This document shows, one piece after another, positions 18,308 through 27,225 of a stretch of 64,000 nt of DNA (its first letter is position 1; each line of letters begins with the position of its first letter). This DNA comes from an uncultured Clostridium sp. GTDB taxonomy: Bacteria; Bacillota; Clostridia; Clostridiales; Clostridiaceae. A program made the translations under genes and the position numbers. The notes under the pieces are model-generated. The model did no database searches and was not told where the DNA came from. It saw only the letters and a list, made by a program, of their open reading frames with translations. The stretch spans positions 1 to 64,000 of the forward strand of contig URGW01000019.1 in NCBI GenBank assembly GCA_900547475.1, in the 5' to 3' direction.

Positions 18308-18325
18308 TTTGGTAACGATTCCAAA
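18308..18325. promoter_or_regulatory. LacI/CcpA-type operator before pulA
   Basis: TTTGGTAACGATTCCAAA has 5-bp perfect arms around a central CG, the form of LacI-family operators (MalR or CcpA cre). It lies 46 bp before the pullulanase start, downstream of a likely -10 (TATAAA near 18284), so binding would block transcription. Confidence 0.6.
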
Positions 18326-18370
18326 GTTATGTTTATCTAAAGTAAACTTAAATTAATGGGAGATGAGGAC

Positions 18371-20356
18371 ATGAGTAGAGAGTTAATATTTAATAATGAA
18401 TTTGAAAGATTATATAACTATGATGGAGAACTAGGAGTATTATATTCAAAAGAAAAAAGTAAGTTTATTTTATGGGCACCAACAGCAGAAAAAGTTGATT
18501 TAGTGTTATATGGTGATGATGGATATGATTATAACTGTAAGCCGGTTAAAACTTACAATATGAATAATGGCATTAATGGAACTTGGATGGTAGAAATTAA
18601 TGAAGATTTAAATGGTCAATATTATAATTATTTAGTTACTATAGATGGAAAAGTTAATGAAGTTGTTGATCCATATGCTAAAGCAGTAGGTGTTAATGGT
18701 AAACGTGGGATGGTAATTGATTTGGATAGCACTAACCCAAAAGGTTGGGAAGAAGATGAAAAGCCAGAACTAAAGGCACCTACAGATTCTATAATATATG
18801 AGGCTCATATAAGGGATTTAACTATAGATGAAACTTCAGGTATAAAGGATGAGTTTAAAGGCAAATTTAAAGGTCTTACTGAGAGTAATAGCTATATTCC
18901 AGAGACTAATATAAGGACTGTAATAAATCATATTAAAAATATGGGCTTCACACATATTCATTTACTACCATCTTTTGATTATGCATCAGTAGATGAAACA
19001 AAATTTGATAAATCACAATTTAACTGGGGATATGATCCAGAAAATTATAATGTTCCTGAAGGATCTTATTCAACAAATCCATATTTAGGTGATGTTAGAA
19101 TAAGAGAGTTTAAGGAGATGATAAAGGCTTTACATGAGGCTGGAATAAGAGTGGTTATGGATGTAGTTTATAACCATACTTTTAGTTTAGATTCATGTTT
19201 AAATAAAGCTGTTCCTAAATATTACTATAGACAAGACGAAAAAGGAAATTATAGCAATGCTTCAGCTTGTGGTAATGAAACAGCTTCAGATAGGTATATG
19301 TTTAGAAGATACATGATAGATTCAGTAGTATATTGGGCTAAAGAATATCATATTGATGGATTTAGATTTGATTTAATGGGTATACATGATATAGAGACTA
19401 TGAAGTTAATAAGAGAAGAATTAAATAAAATAGATCCAAGTATAATAGTCTATGGTGAAGGCTGGATGGGAGGTCCAAGTCCTTTAAAAGAAGATGATGC
19501 GGCTTTAAAGAAAAATACTTATAAATTTGGAGAATTACAAATAGCAGCTTTTAGTGATGATTGTAGAGATGGAGTGAAGGGGCATGTTTTCTATGAAAAA
19601 GAGGCGGGATTTGCTAATGGAAAGGATGGACTTGAAGAAACAATAAAATTTGCTATTGTTGCATCAACATCACATAAAGAAGTAGATAAAACTAATATAG
19701 TGTATTCAGATGGATTTTGGGCTAATGAACCTTATCAAACAGTAACTTATGCATCTGCACATGATAATTATACTTTATGGGATAAACTTCAAATAGTATC
19801 ACCAGAAGCGAGTAAAGAAGAATTAATAAAAATTAATAAATTAATAGCTGGTATAATATTAACTTCACAAGGAATAACTTTTATACATGCTGGAGAAGAG
19901 ATGGCAAGAACTAAGGTTGATGAAAATGGAAACCTAGTAGAAAACAGTTTTAATTCTTCTGATAAGGTAAATAAAATTTATTGGGATAGAAAAATTGAGT
20001 ATAAGGATTTAGTTGAATATTATAAGGGATTAATTGCATTAAGAAAAGAATATAAAGCTTTTAGAATGAATAGCAATAAAGAGATACAAAAAAACATTCA
20101 TTTTCTAGAAAAAGGTAAAGATTTTGACGGTGATAATTTAGTTGCATATATAATAGATGCTAAGAATATAGATGATAAGTGTTCTAAAATAGCAGTTATA
20201 ATAAATGCAAATGAAACAGAAGAAAAAGTAAATCTTAAAGAAAAAGATTGGGGAGTATTTGTTAATAATGATAAATCAGGAAATGAAGTTATAGAAGTTT
20301 TAAATAGTGATATAGTTATCATTGCTCCAAAATCAATAAAGGTATTAATAAAATAA
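18371..20356 (+). CDS. pulA: type I pullulanase
   Basis: Debranching enzyme cutting alpha-1,6 bonds of pullulan, glycogen or starch dextrins. About 661 residues without a signal peptide, hence cytoplasmic. An N-terminal CBM48-like domain (~15-100, FILWAPTAEKVDLVLYG) precedes the GH13 barrel. The barrel has the pullulanase type I region YNVPEGSYSTNPY, region I VVMDVVYNHTF, nucleophile D334 in GFRFDLMG, acid/base E363 in GEGWMGG and D465 in SAHDNYTLWD. ATG 18356 has no ribosome site; GGGAGATGAGG precedes ATG 18371, which I chose. The operator at 18308 suggests carbon-source control. It acts with the neopullulanase-like enzyme on imported dextrins (inference). Confidence 0.94.
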   Translation: MSRELIFNNEFERLYNYDGELGVLYSKEKSKFILWAPTAEKVDLVLYGDDGYDYNCKPVKTYNMNNGINGTWMVEINEDLNGQYYNYLVTIDGKVNEVVDPYAKAVGVNGKRGMVIDLDSTNPKGWEEDEKPELKAPTDSIIYEAHIRDLTIDETSGIKDEFKGKFKGLTESNSYIPETNIRTVINHIKNMGFTHIHLLPSFDYASVDETKFDKSQFNWGYDPENYNVPEGSYSTNPYLGDVRIREFKEMIKALHEAGIRVVMDVVYNHTFSLDSCLNKAVPKYYYRQDEKGNYSNASACGNETASDRYMFRRYMIDSVVYWAKEYHIDGFRFDLMGIHDIETMKLIREELNKIDPSIIVYGEGWMGGPSPLKEDDAALKKNTYKFGELQIAAFSDDCRDGVKGHVFYEKEAGFANGKDGLEETIKFAIVASTSHKEVDKTNIVYSDGFWANEPYQTVTYASAHDNYTLWDKLQIVSPEASKEELIKINKLIAGIILTSQGITFIHAGEEMARTKVDENGNLVENSFNSSDKVNKIYWDRKIEYKDLVEYYKGLIALRKEYKAFRMNSNKEIQKNIHFLEKGKDFDGDNLVAYIIDAKNIDDKCSKIAVIINANETEEKVNLKEKDWGVFVNNDKSGNEVIEVLNSDIVIIAPKSIKVLIK

Positions 20357-20378
20357 TAGATTAAATATATAAATAGAA

Positions 20379-20424
20379 GAATGTAACTTAATATGAAAAT
20401 TAATTAGTTACATTCTGCGTTTTA
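20379..20424 (+). terminator. terminator after pulA
   Basis: GAATGTAACT (20379-20388) and AGTTACATTC (20406-20415), 17-nt loop, then TGCGTTTTATTTT. Moderate strength. Confidence 0.7.
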
Positions 20425-20453
20425 TTTTAAATTAATAAAAAGGGGTGAGGTTT

Positions 20454-21266
20454 ATGGGAATGAATATGATAGTTTATCAGATAGTTAATGAGTTTAAAAG
20501 ATTAGGTGAAGTCGTTGCTATAACTTTAGCTGGATCATGTGCAACTGGTAGAAAGGATAATTCTTCAGATATTGATATAAATATAATTACAGAAAGGGAT
20601 ATATCCATTGAAAAAAGAGAAAGTATTGTAAAAAAGTTTTCCGATTTGATGGAGATAAATAATAATTTTGGGGGAGTATCGGATGAATTTGTACTAAGAA
20701 ATTCATCAATACAAATTAAAATAGTTTATTTTAATTTGTATTGGTTGGAAGATAGATTAAAAAATATATTGGAAAAGCATAATGCATCTATTGGATATAG
20801 CACATGTTTTTGGCATAATGTAATTAATGCATTAATATTTTTTGATAAAAGGGAAAGATTCAAAGAACTTAAGGAAAAGTATACTATGAAATATCCAATA
20901 GAGCTTAAAAGAAATATAGTTAGTAAAAATTATCCTATATTAAAAAGAAATTTCTCATCATATTATAATCAAATAGAGAAAGCTATAAATAGAAATGATA
21001 TAGTAAATTTAAATAATAGGGTAGCTGCTTTTTTAGATAGTTATTTTGATATTATATTTGCTATAAATGAGATTCCACATCCAGGAGAAAAAAGGCTTTT
21101 AAGCATAGTTAATATTATGTGTAAGAAGTTACCTAATAATGCATTAGCAGATATTGAGAAATTAATTGAAGATATTTCTAAATGTGATAATGTAATATTA
21201 GAAGATATTAATGAAATTGTTATTAAGTTAGATATAATTCTTAAAAGTGAAAATTTAATAAGTTGA
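20454..21266 (+). CDS. MNT-type nucleotidyltransferase domain protein
   Basis: A ~270-residue soluble protein whose N-terminal ~90 residues form a polymerase-beta-type nucleotidyltransferase domain. The signature GSCATGRKDNSSDIDINI (G-S-x11-D-x-D) is near residue 25. The C-terminal part is helical and of unknown type. Relatives include aminoglycoside nucleotidyltransferases and uncharacterised DUF4037-like proteins, so the substrate cannot be named. AGGGGTGAGG precedes closely spaced ATGs at 20454, 20460 and 20466; the first is chosen by spacing. It follows pulA's terminator and has little leader, so it may rely on read-through. No antibiotic resistance should be inferred. Confidence 0.75.
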   Translation: MGMNMIVYQIVNEFKRLGEVVAITLAGSCATGRKDNSSDIDINIITERDISIEKRESIVKKFSDLMEINNNFGGVSDEFVLRNSSIQIKIVYFNLYWLEDRLKNILEKHNASIGYSTCFWHNVINALIFFDKRERFKELKEKYTMKYPIELKRNIVSKNYPILKRNFSSYYNQIEKAINRNDIVNLNNRVAAFLDSYFDIIFAINEIPHPGEKRLLSIVNIMCKKLPNNALADIEKLIEDISKCDNVILEDINEIVIKLDIILKSENLIS

Positions 21267-21276
21267 ATTGATAATG

Positions 21277-21305
21277 TTTACAATGATGGGTGATATTGTT
21301 ATAAT
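21277..21305 (+). promoter_or_regulatory. promoter of galM
   Basis: -35 TTTACA (21277-21282), 17 bp, -10 TATAAT (21300-21305). Confidence 0.8.
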
Positions 21306-21344
21306 TAATATGATATTATATAAACAGATTAATGGAGGGGCATA

Positions 21345-22406
21345 ATGAGAATACAAAGAGAAGAGCTTTTAAATAGAATTGATGGAAAAGAAGTTTATGT
21401 GTATACATTATATAATGAAAATACAAGTGTAAAAATAACAAACTATGGAGGTATTATATTATCATTAATTACACCAGATAAATTTGGAGCAAAAGATGAT
21501 ATTGTTTTAGGATATGATAATTTCGAAGACTATAAGACTACCACAACATATTTTGGTGCTATTATTGGACGTTGTGCTAATAGAATTGGAAAAGCAGAAA
21601 TTGATGTAGATGGGATAAAGTATAAACTTGCTCAAAATGATGGTAACAATCATCTTCATGGTGGTGTTAAAGGCTTTAATAGAGTGGTTTGGGATTCTGA
21701 AGTTTTAAATGATAAAGATGGAGAGTATTTAAAGCTATCATACTTAAGTAAAGATGGTGAAGAAGAGTATCCAGGAAATTTAGAGGTTACTGTTGAATAT
21801 AAGTTAACAAAAGAAAATGAATTGATTATTAATTATTATGGGAAATGTGATAAAAGTACAGTTTTAAATTTAACTAATCATTCATATTTCAACTTAAAAG
21901 GTCATGCTTCAGGAGATGTATTAGATCATAGGGTTAGAATTTATGCAAAAAATATAACTACTGCAGATTCTGAAAGTATACCTACCGGTGAAATAAGAAA
22001 TGTAGAAGGAACACCTATGGATTTTACTAATTTAAAGTGTATTGGAGCAGATATAGATAAAGAATATGATCAATTAATTAATGGGAATGGATATGATCAT
22101 AACTGGATTATTGATGAGTATACAGGAGATCTTAAAAAGGCTGCAGAAGTTATAGAGGATAATACTGGAAGGTTATTGGAGGTATTTACCACAAAGCCGG
22201 GAATACAATTTTATACAGGTAATTTCTTAAATGGGAATGAAATTGGAAAAGGTGGAGTAAGGTATAAAAAGAGACAAGGATTGTGCCTTGAAACACAATA
22301 TTTCCCAGATAGCTTACATCATTCAGGTTTTTCTAATGTAATATTAAAAGCTGGACAAGAATATAAACATACTACAATTTATAAAATGAGCACTGTTAAT
22401 AAATAA
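21345..22406 (+). CDS. galM: aldose 1-epimerase (mutarotase)
   Basis: Interconverts alpha and beta anomers of galactose or glucose (EC 5.1.3.3), feeding the alpha form to GalK. A 353-residue galactose mutarotase fold. Motifs are IIGRCANRIG, NHLHGGVKGFNRVVW with the conserved His around 105, LTNHSYFNLKG with the second His, GYDHNWI, and LETQYFPDSLHH with the catalytic Glu. GGAGGGG precedes ATG 21345 and a consensus promoter lies at 21277. It is transcribed separately from galT-galK, 15 kb away. It ends at a bidirectional terminator shared with the convergent zur gene. Confidence 0.96.
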   Translation: MRIQREELLNRIDGKEVYVYTLYNENTSVKITNYGGIILSLITPDKFGAKDDIVLGYDNFEDYKTTTTYFGAIIGRCANRIGKAEIDVDGIKYKLAQNDGNNHLHGGVKGFNRVVWDSEVLNDKDGEYLKLSYLSKDGEEEYPGNLEVTVEYKLTKENELIINYYGKCDKSTVLNLTNHSYFNLKGHASGDVLDHRVRIYAKNITTADSESIPTGEIRNVEGTPMDFTNLKCIGADIDKEYDQLINGNGYDHNWIIDEYTGDLKKAAEVIEDNTGRLLEVFTTKPGIQFYTGNFLNGNEIGKGGVRYKKRQGLCLETQYFPDSLHHSGFSNVILKAGQEYKHTTIYKMSTVNK

Positions 22407-22411
22407 TAAAT

Positions 22412-22453
22412 AAAAATGACTAAGAGAGAATTCTACTCCTTAGTCATTTTTTT
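22412..22453. terminator. bidirectional terminator between galM and zur
   Basis: AAAAATGACTAAG (22412-22424) pairs with CTTAGTCATTTTT (22439-22451), with T-runs on both strands. The last codons of zur lie within its right arm. Confidence 0.88.
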
Positions 22454-22870
22454 GCAGTTTCTACAATAACCATATATTTCAAGACGATGTTCGGTTACAT
22501 CAAAATCCATATCATCTCTTAGATGCTTTTCATAAACACAAAGAGGACAATCGGTTATAGGAAATACTTCTTTACAGTGTTTACAAATCAAGTGATGTTT
22601 ATGTTCGGAAGTATTCATTTCATAAGAGGTTTTATTATCATCTCCTAAGATACATTTAGAAATCACATTTTTATTAGATAGAGAATCTAGTATTTTATAA
22701 ATTGATGATAAATTTATAGAAATTGAATTTTCCTTTAATTTTGAATATATTTCTTCAGCACTAAGAGGTTGTGTACTTTCAGATAATACCTGAAGTACAG
22801 AAGTTCTATGCTTAGTTATTTTTAATCCTTTTGATTTAAGTATATCACTAAAGTTAATTTCATTATTCAA
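22433..22870 (-). CDS. zur: Fur-family regulator, probably zinc-responsive Zur
   Basis: A ~145-residue metal-dependent repressor. The N-terminal winged helix (ILKSKGLKITKHRTSVLQVL) is followed by the metal-binding dimerisation domain with HKHHLICKHC (His ligands plus CxxC), CPLC and a final CRNC. The frame opens at ATG 22888, but the best ribosome site, GGAGGTAG, lies inside that extension and points to TTG 22870, the preferred start. It is the last gene of the znuA-znuC-znuB-zur unit, which supports Zur rather than Fur or PerR. It probably represses its own operon through the box at 25550. Confidence 0.88.
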   Translation of the reverse strand: MNNEINFSDILKSKGLKITKHRTSVLQVLSESTQPLSAEEIYSKLKENSISINLSSIYKILDSLSNKNVISKCILGDDNKTSYEMNTSEHKHHLICKHCKEVFPITDCPLCVYEKHLRDDMDFDVTEHRLEIYGYCRNCKKMTKE

Positions 22871-22900
22871 TTTACTACCTCCAGGCATTATTTATTTATA

Positions 22901-23743
22901 TTATACAAATTTGCGCCTAATAATTAAAGTGATAAAGAATATTACTGCTGATACAAGAACAATTGTTGCACCTGTAACAGTATTTAAATAATATGAAATT
23001 ATTAGTCCTGTAATACCAGAGAATACAGCAATTAATACTGAAAACAAATGATATTGACGAACATTTTTAGAAATATTACGAGCTGCAGCAGCTGGTAAAA
23101 CTAAAAGGGAATTTATTATTAATAAACCTACCCATCTTACAGTTAAAGTAACTATGACAGCTATGGTACAAGTAAATATAATTTCTATTAATAATGTATT
23201 CATACCACGACTATTTGCAAGGGAAGGATTTAAACTTGTTATAAGTAATTTATTAAATATTAAAGCCCAAAGTATAATAACCACAATAAATACAAAAAAT
23301 AGCAAAATAATCTCCTTTTGAGTTATGCTAAGTAAATCCCCAACTAAGTAAGATGAAAACTTACTTAAGCTACTAGAAAAACTCATAAGTACTAATCCTA
23401 AAGCTATTGCAGTAGATGAGAAAACACCAATTATTGTATCTGTTGATGAAGTTCCTTTATTTTTTATAATTGTTATAGATATTGCAAAACAAATTGAAAA
23501 TAACGTTGCTCCCCACATTGGATCAATTCCACCTAAAAGAATTCCAATAGCTATTCCTGTAAAAGCACCATGTCCCAAGGAGTCTGCAAAGAAGGACATT
23601 TTGTTGCTAACAACCATAGTACTTAAAAGTCCAAAAAGGGGAGTAACTATTAAAATAGCTAAAAAGGCATTCTTCATAAAATCAAAAGATAGCCATTGAA
23701 ATGGTAATATTGAATAAATAAAATTATATATAGAATCAAACAT
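22901..23743 (-). CDS. znuB: zinc ABC transporter permease (ZnuB-like)
   Basis: A 280-residue integral membrane protein of the ABC-3 family for Zn/Mn uptake, with about eight hydrophobic segments. Family hallmarks are SFFADSLGHGAFTGIAIG near residue 50 and the loop VRWVGLLIINSLLVLPAAAARNI, the ATPase-contacting region. It is 3 bp downstream of the ATPase gene and 30 bp upstream of zur. Metal specificity is inferred from the adjacent Zur and the His-rich binding protein. Confidence 0.93.
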   Translation of the reverse strand: MFDSIYNFIYSILPFQWLSFDFMKNAFLAILIVTPLFGLLSTMVVSNKMSFFADSLGHGAFTGIAIGILLGGIDPMWGATLFSICFAISITIIKNKGTSSTDTIIGVFSSTAIALGLVLMSFSSSLSKFSSYLVGDLLSITQKEIILLFFVFIVVIILWALIFNKLLITSLNPSLANSRGMNTLLIEIIFTCTIAVIVTLTVRWVGLLIINSLLVLPAAAARNISKNVRQYHLFSVLIAVFSGITGLIISYYLNTVTGATIVLVSAVIFFITLIIRRKFV

Positions 23744-23746
23744 ATC

Positions 23747-24541
23747 TTAAATGCCTCCTGTTTTAGATGAGTCTTCATTAGAATTATTTAATGATAATCC
23801 GAATATTTTTTGTGTAGCAGGATTATTAAAAACTTGTTTTGGACTACCAGAACAAACTATTGTACCATTTACAAGTGCTACACGGTCAGAATATTTATAA
23901 ACTAAATCTAAATCATGAGAAACTAAGATAATTGATAAATCATAATTCTTTTTGATGTCCATAAGTATTTCATAAAATAATTCTAATCCATTTTGATCAA
24001 CTCCAGATACAGGTTCATCTAATAGTAATATGTTAGGAATTGGATCAAGTGCTAATGCAAGTAAAACTCTTTGAAGTTCTCCACCAGATAAAGCTCCAAG
24101 ACGTCTATCTATTAAATGAGGAACTTTTACTCTTTTTAGGCTTTCTAATACATCTTTTCGGATTTTCTTTTTAGGCTTTAACCATGAAGGCATAGAAGTC
24201 TTACAACAGACAAATAAATCAAGAACACTAATAGGAGTATCTTTATCAAAGGTTAAATATTGAGGAACATATCCAATTATAGGTTGATGATATTTATTGT
24301 CATTTTGTCCAATAAAGTTTAAATTTCCAGAATGTTTAACTTCTCCAAGTAAGGCTTTAAGTAATGTGCTTTTACCAGCCCCATTTGGTCCAATAATAGA
24401 TGTAAGTTCTCCACAATGAATATGGAGATTTACATCTTTAAGTATTTCATTATTACCAATAGTAACTGAAAAGTTTTCGATTTTTGTGCAACAAAAGTTA
24501 TTGCAGATATTATTTTTATTGAAGTTAGCTTTTTTTATCAT
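23747..24541 (-). CDS. znuC: zinc ABC transporter ATP-binding protein (ZnuC-like)
   Basis: A 264-residue ABC ATPase driving metal uptake. It has Walker A GPNGAGKST (~53), Q-loop GYVPQYLTFD, signature LSGGELQR (~145), Walker B ILLLDEPVSGVD and switch histidine VSHD. The N-terminus has three Cys (CNNFCC), an unusual short extension. Its ATG overlaps the znuA stop by 4 bp, so translation is coupled. Confidence 0.93.
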   Translation of the reverse strand: MIKKANFNKNNICNNFCCTKIENFSVTIGNNEILKDVNLHIHCGELTSIIGPNGAGKSTLLKALLGEVKHSGNLNFIGQNDNKYHQPIIGYVPQYLTFDKDTPISVLDLFVCCKTSMPSWLKPKKKIRKDVLESLKRVKVPHLIDRRLGALSGGELQRVLLALALDPIPNILLLDEPVSGVDQNGLELFYEILMDIKKNYDLSIILVSHDLDLVYKYSDRVALVNGTIVCSGSPKQVFNNPATQKIFGLSLNNSNEDSSKTGGI

Positions 24542-25527
24542 TTTAATGCCTCTTTTAATACATTAAGATTTTCTTTCATTTTATTTATATAATCATCATA
24601 AGCATCAGGAGTAGAGTCTCCTGTTACTATAGGATCTAACTCATAAACTGTAGCGTCAGTTTCAGTTGCTATAGTTTCAGCAATTTTAGAAGAGTATTGA
24701 GGTTCAGTAAATAAAGCTTTTATATTTTTTGATTTTATAGTGTTAATTATTTCTTCAATTTCTTTTGCTGACGGTTCAGAATCAGGTTCTATTACAATAA
24801 CACCAGCTATGTTTAAATTAAATTCTTTAGCAAAGTAAGGAAATGCTTCATGGAATGTAATTATATCTCTATTTGTTAAACTATCTAATTCTGCATGCAT
24901 TTCATTTTTTAAGTTTTCTAATTTAGAAACATAAGTGTTAGTGTTTGACTCATAAGCTTCTTTGTTCTCAGGATTTAAATCTTCAAGTTGCGAAGAAATA
25001 TTTTTTACTTCTTCTATGTTGCCTGTTACACTAACCCATACATGAGCATTATATTCATGATCATGCCCATCATCTTCAGAATGTTCATCTTCAGAATGTT
25101 CATCTTCAGTATCGTGATCATGATCGTGGTCATCATGGCTGTGAGTATCATCTTCTAAAAGAGAGAGACCTTTAGTTGCATCAACTATTTGAAGATTAGG
25201 GTATTGTGAAATTATATCATCTAAAAAAGACTCCATTCCAGCACCATTTACAACTAGAATATCAGCCTTTTCTAATGTTTTTAAATCTTGAGGTGTAAGC
25301 TGATAATCATGAAGACATCCTGTTTGTGATTTAGTCATATTTGTAACAGTTACATTTGGAATATCTTTTGTAATGTTAATTGTTGATATATATAGTGGAT
25401 AAAAAGAAGTTACTATATTTAAAGTATCTTCATTAGTTTTATTTGAATCCACATTATTATTACAACTTATAAATAAGAATGATGTTGCAATAATTAGTGT
25501 CAGTAGTTTTGGTAATTTTAATTTCAT
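24538..25527 (-). CDS. znuA: zinc ABC transporter substrate-binding lipoprotein (ZnuA-like)
   Basis: Extracellular metal-capturing lipoprotein, ~329 residues. A signal peptide ends in the lipobox FISC (C22). The mature protein is a cluster A-I binding protein with metal ligands in HDYQLTP, the NAHVWVS region, TFHEAFPYFA and the C-terminal acidic loop. A His/Asp/Glu-rich loop around residues 130-165 contains a short tandem repeat (EDEHS), typical of zinc rather than manganese systems. AGGAGG precedes ATG 25527; the frame is open 51 bases further upstream. First gene of the operon, with a Zur-like box over its start site. Confidence 0.93.
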   Translation of the reverse strand: MKLKLPKLLTLIIATSFLFISCNNNVDSNKTNEDTLNIVTSFYPLYISTINITKDIPNVTVTNMTKSQTGCLHDYQLTPQDLKTLEKADILVVNGAGMESFLDDIISQYPNLQIVDATKGLSLLEDDTHSHDDHDHDHDTEDEHSEDEHSEDDGHDHEYNAHVWVSVTGNIEEVKNISSQLEDLNPENKEAYESNTNTYVSKLENLKNEMHAELDSLTNRDIITFHEAFPYFAKEFNLNIAGVIVIEPDSEPSAKEIEEIINTIKSKNIKALFTEPQYSSKIAETIATETDATVYELDPIVTGDSTPDAYDDYINKMKENLNVLKEALK

Positions 25528-25549
25528 AACTTGTCCTCCTAAAGTCAAA

Positions 25550-25611
25550 TGATAATAATTTGCAATTATAATAAACATTATACTACTTTTATTGAAAAAG
25601 TAAATTAAAAT
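25550..25611 (-). promoter_or_regulatory. znu promoter with candidate Zur box
   Basis: On the minus strand a TATAAT -10 lies 16 bp after TTTACT. Just downstream, TGATAAT-A-ATTTGCA (25550-25564) has the 7-1-7 form of Fur/Zur boxes, with 5 of 7 positions symmetric, placed to block initiation. Confidence 0.55.
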
Positions 25612-25679
25612 TTTTATTTTAATTTCTATTTAACATTATATATATCGACAATAAAATATAAAAAGTTATTATCTGTGAA

Positions 25680-25746
25680 CGAATAAATAAAAAAATAAAT
25701 AAATGTTCGTAAAAGGTATTGGCATTTTAAAAATTTCTGCTATTAT
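25680..25746 (+). promoter_or_regulatory. NCS2 permease promoter with inverted PurR-like boxes
   Basis: CGAAT (25680-25684) and GTTCG (25705-25709) face each other across 20 bp. The right box, AATGTTCGT, is identical to the one before the SAM hydrolase gene. A promoter TTGGCA (25719-25724), 16 bp, TATTAT (25741-25746) follows. Confidence 0.6.
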
Positions 25747-25760
25747 ATAAAAGTAAACTC

Positions 25761-25778
25761 GTTTCTTAGGAAAGAAAC
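25761..25778 (+). other. small 5' leader hairpin
   Basis: GTTTCTT-AGGA-AAGAAAC near the start of the permease transcript. It is not a purine riboswitch; it may stabilise the 5' end. Confidence 0.4.
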
Positions 25779-25820
25779 CGGTAGATTTAATTAACAAAAG
25801 ATATAAAGGAGATTATATTA

Positions 25821-27128
25821 ATGAATAACTTTTTAGATAATTTCTTTAAGCTTAAAGAAAACAATACAAATGTTAAAACAGAATTTATAGCTGGTATTAC
25901 TACATTTATGACTATGGCATATATATTAATAGTCAACCCTTCAATTTTAGCAGCTGCAGGAATGGATTCAGGAGCTGTATTTACGGCAACTGCATTGTCA
26001 GCAATAATTGCAACGTTAGTAATGGGGTTATATGCAAAATTACCTTTTGCTCAAGCTCCAGGTATGGGATTAAACGCATTCTTTGCATATAATGTAGTTC
26101 TATCAATGGGATATTCATATCAATTTGCATTAACTGCAGTTTTATTAGAAGGATTAATATTTGTATTATTAACAGTATTTAATGTAAGAGAAGTTATTGT
26201 TGATTCAATTCCAGTAAATATTAAAAGAGCTATTTCTGTAGGAATAGGATTATTTATAGCATTACTTGGACTTGAAGGAGCTGGAGTAGTTGTTCATCCA
26301 GCTGATGGAGGAACTATAGTTGCTTTAGGTAATATTACGTCAGGAACAGGACTTTTAGCAATTATAGGTATAGTAATTACAGGGATATTAGTAGCAAGAA
26401 AAGTTAAAGGTGCATTATTCTTAGGAATGATAATAACAGCAGTAATAGGTATACCAATGGGCATAATAGATATGCCTAATAAAATCTTTAGTATGCCACC
26501 ATCAATCAGTTCAACATTTATGCAATTTGAATGGAGTAATATTTTCTCTATAGATATGGCAATAGCATTATTTACATTATTGTTTATGGATATGTTTGAT
26601 ACTATAGGAACTTTAGTAGGTGTTGCAACTAAAGCAAATATGCTAGATAAAGATGGAAAGGTTCCTAATATTAAAAAGGCTCTTTTAGCAGATGCAGTAG
26701 GAACAACAGTAGGAGCATGTCTTGGGACAAGTACAGTTAGTACTTTTGTTGAAAGTGCTGCAGGTGTAGCAGAAGGTGGAAGAACAGGATTAACAGCGCT
26801 ATCTACAGCATTTATGTTCTTCTTAGCATTATTTTTATCACCAGTATTTGGAGTAATTACTTCAGCAGTAACAGCTTCAGTTTTAGTTGTTGTTGGATTA
26901 TTTATGATTGAAAATATAAAGGAATTAAATTTAGAAGATTATACAGAAGCAATTCCAGCATTTTTAACAATAATAATGATGCCATTTGCATATTCAATTT
27001 CAGATGGGATAGTATTTGGAGTTGTATCATATATAATATTAAAAGTATTTACTGGAAGATGGAAAGAGGTCACTTGGCCTACAGTAATAGTTGGAATAAT
27101 ATTTGTAATGAAGTTCATATTTATATAA
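25821..27128 (+). CDS. NCS2-family purine permease (PbuG/AzgA-like)
   Basis: A 435-residue inner-membrane nucleobase importer with about 12-14 hydrophobic segments. Diagnostic features are the N-terminal EFIAGITTFMTMAYILIVNP, APGMGLNAFFAY (~75), the LFMDMFDTIGTLVGVA segment and TSTVSTFVESAAGVAEGGRTG, all of the AzgA branch for hypoxanthine/guanine/adenine rather than the uracil/xanthine branch. AAGGAG precedes ATG 25821. PurR-like boxes upstream fit purine control. Single gene with its own terminator. The preferred base cannot be read from sequence. Confidence 0.92.
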   Translation: MNNFLDNFFKLKENNTNVKTEFIAGITTFMTMAYILIVNPSILAAAGMDSGAVFTATALSAIIATLVMGLYAKLPFAQAPGMGLNAFFAYNVVLSMGYSYQFALTAVLLEGLIFVLLTVFNVREVIVDSIPVNIKRAISVGIGLFIALLGLEGAGVVVHPADGGTIVALGNITSGTGLLAIIGIVITGILVARKVKGALFLGMIITAVIGIPMGIIDMPNKIFSMPPSISSTFMQFEWSNIFSIDMAIALFTLLFMDMFDTIGTLVGVATKANMLDKDGKVPNIKKALLADAVGTTVGACLGTSTVSTFVESAAGVAEGGRTGLTALSTAFMFFLALFLSPVFGVITSAVTASVLVVVGLFMIENIKELNLEDYTEAIPAFLTIIMMPFAYSISDGIVFGVVSYIILKVFTGRWKEVTWPTVIVGIIFVMKFIFI

Positions 27129-27139
27129 AATTAAATTTT

Positions 27140-27181
27140 AAAAGCTCACTTTAATTAAGAGTTAAAGTGAGCTTTTATTTT
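27140..27181 (+). terminator. terminator of the purine permease gene
   Basis: 15-bp arms (27140-27154 and 27162-27176), core AGCTCACTTTAA, then TATTTTTT. Confidence 0.92.
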
Positions 27182-27225
27182 TTAGAACAATTTCTTATAT
27201 TTAAAAATATAGTATAAAGATAATT

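Noticed and set aside
20454..21266. Aminoglycoside resistance gene
   Set aside because: Only the generic nucleotidyltransferase signature is present; no specific resistance-family motifs.
25740..25820. Purine riboswitch before the NCS2 permease
   Set aside because: Conserved junction bases and the three-stem layout are absent; only a small hairpin is seen.
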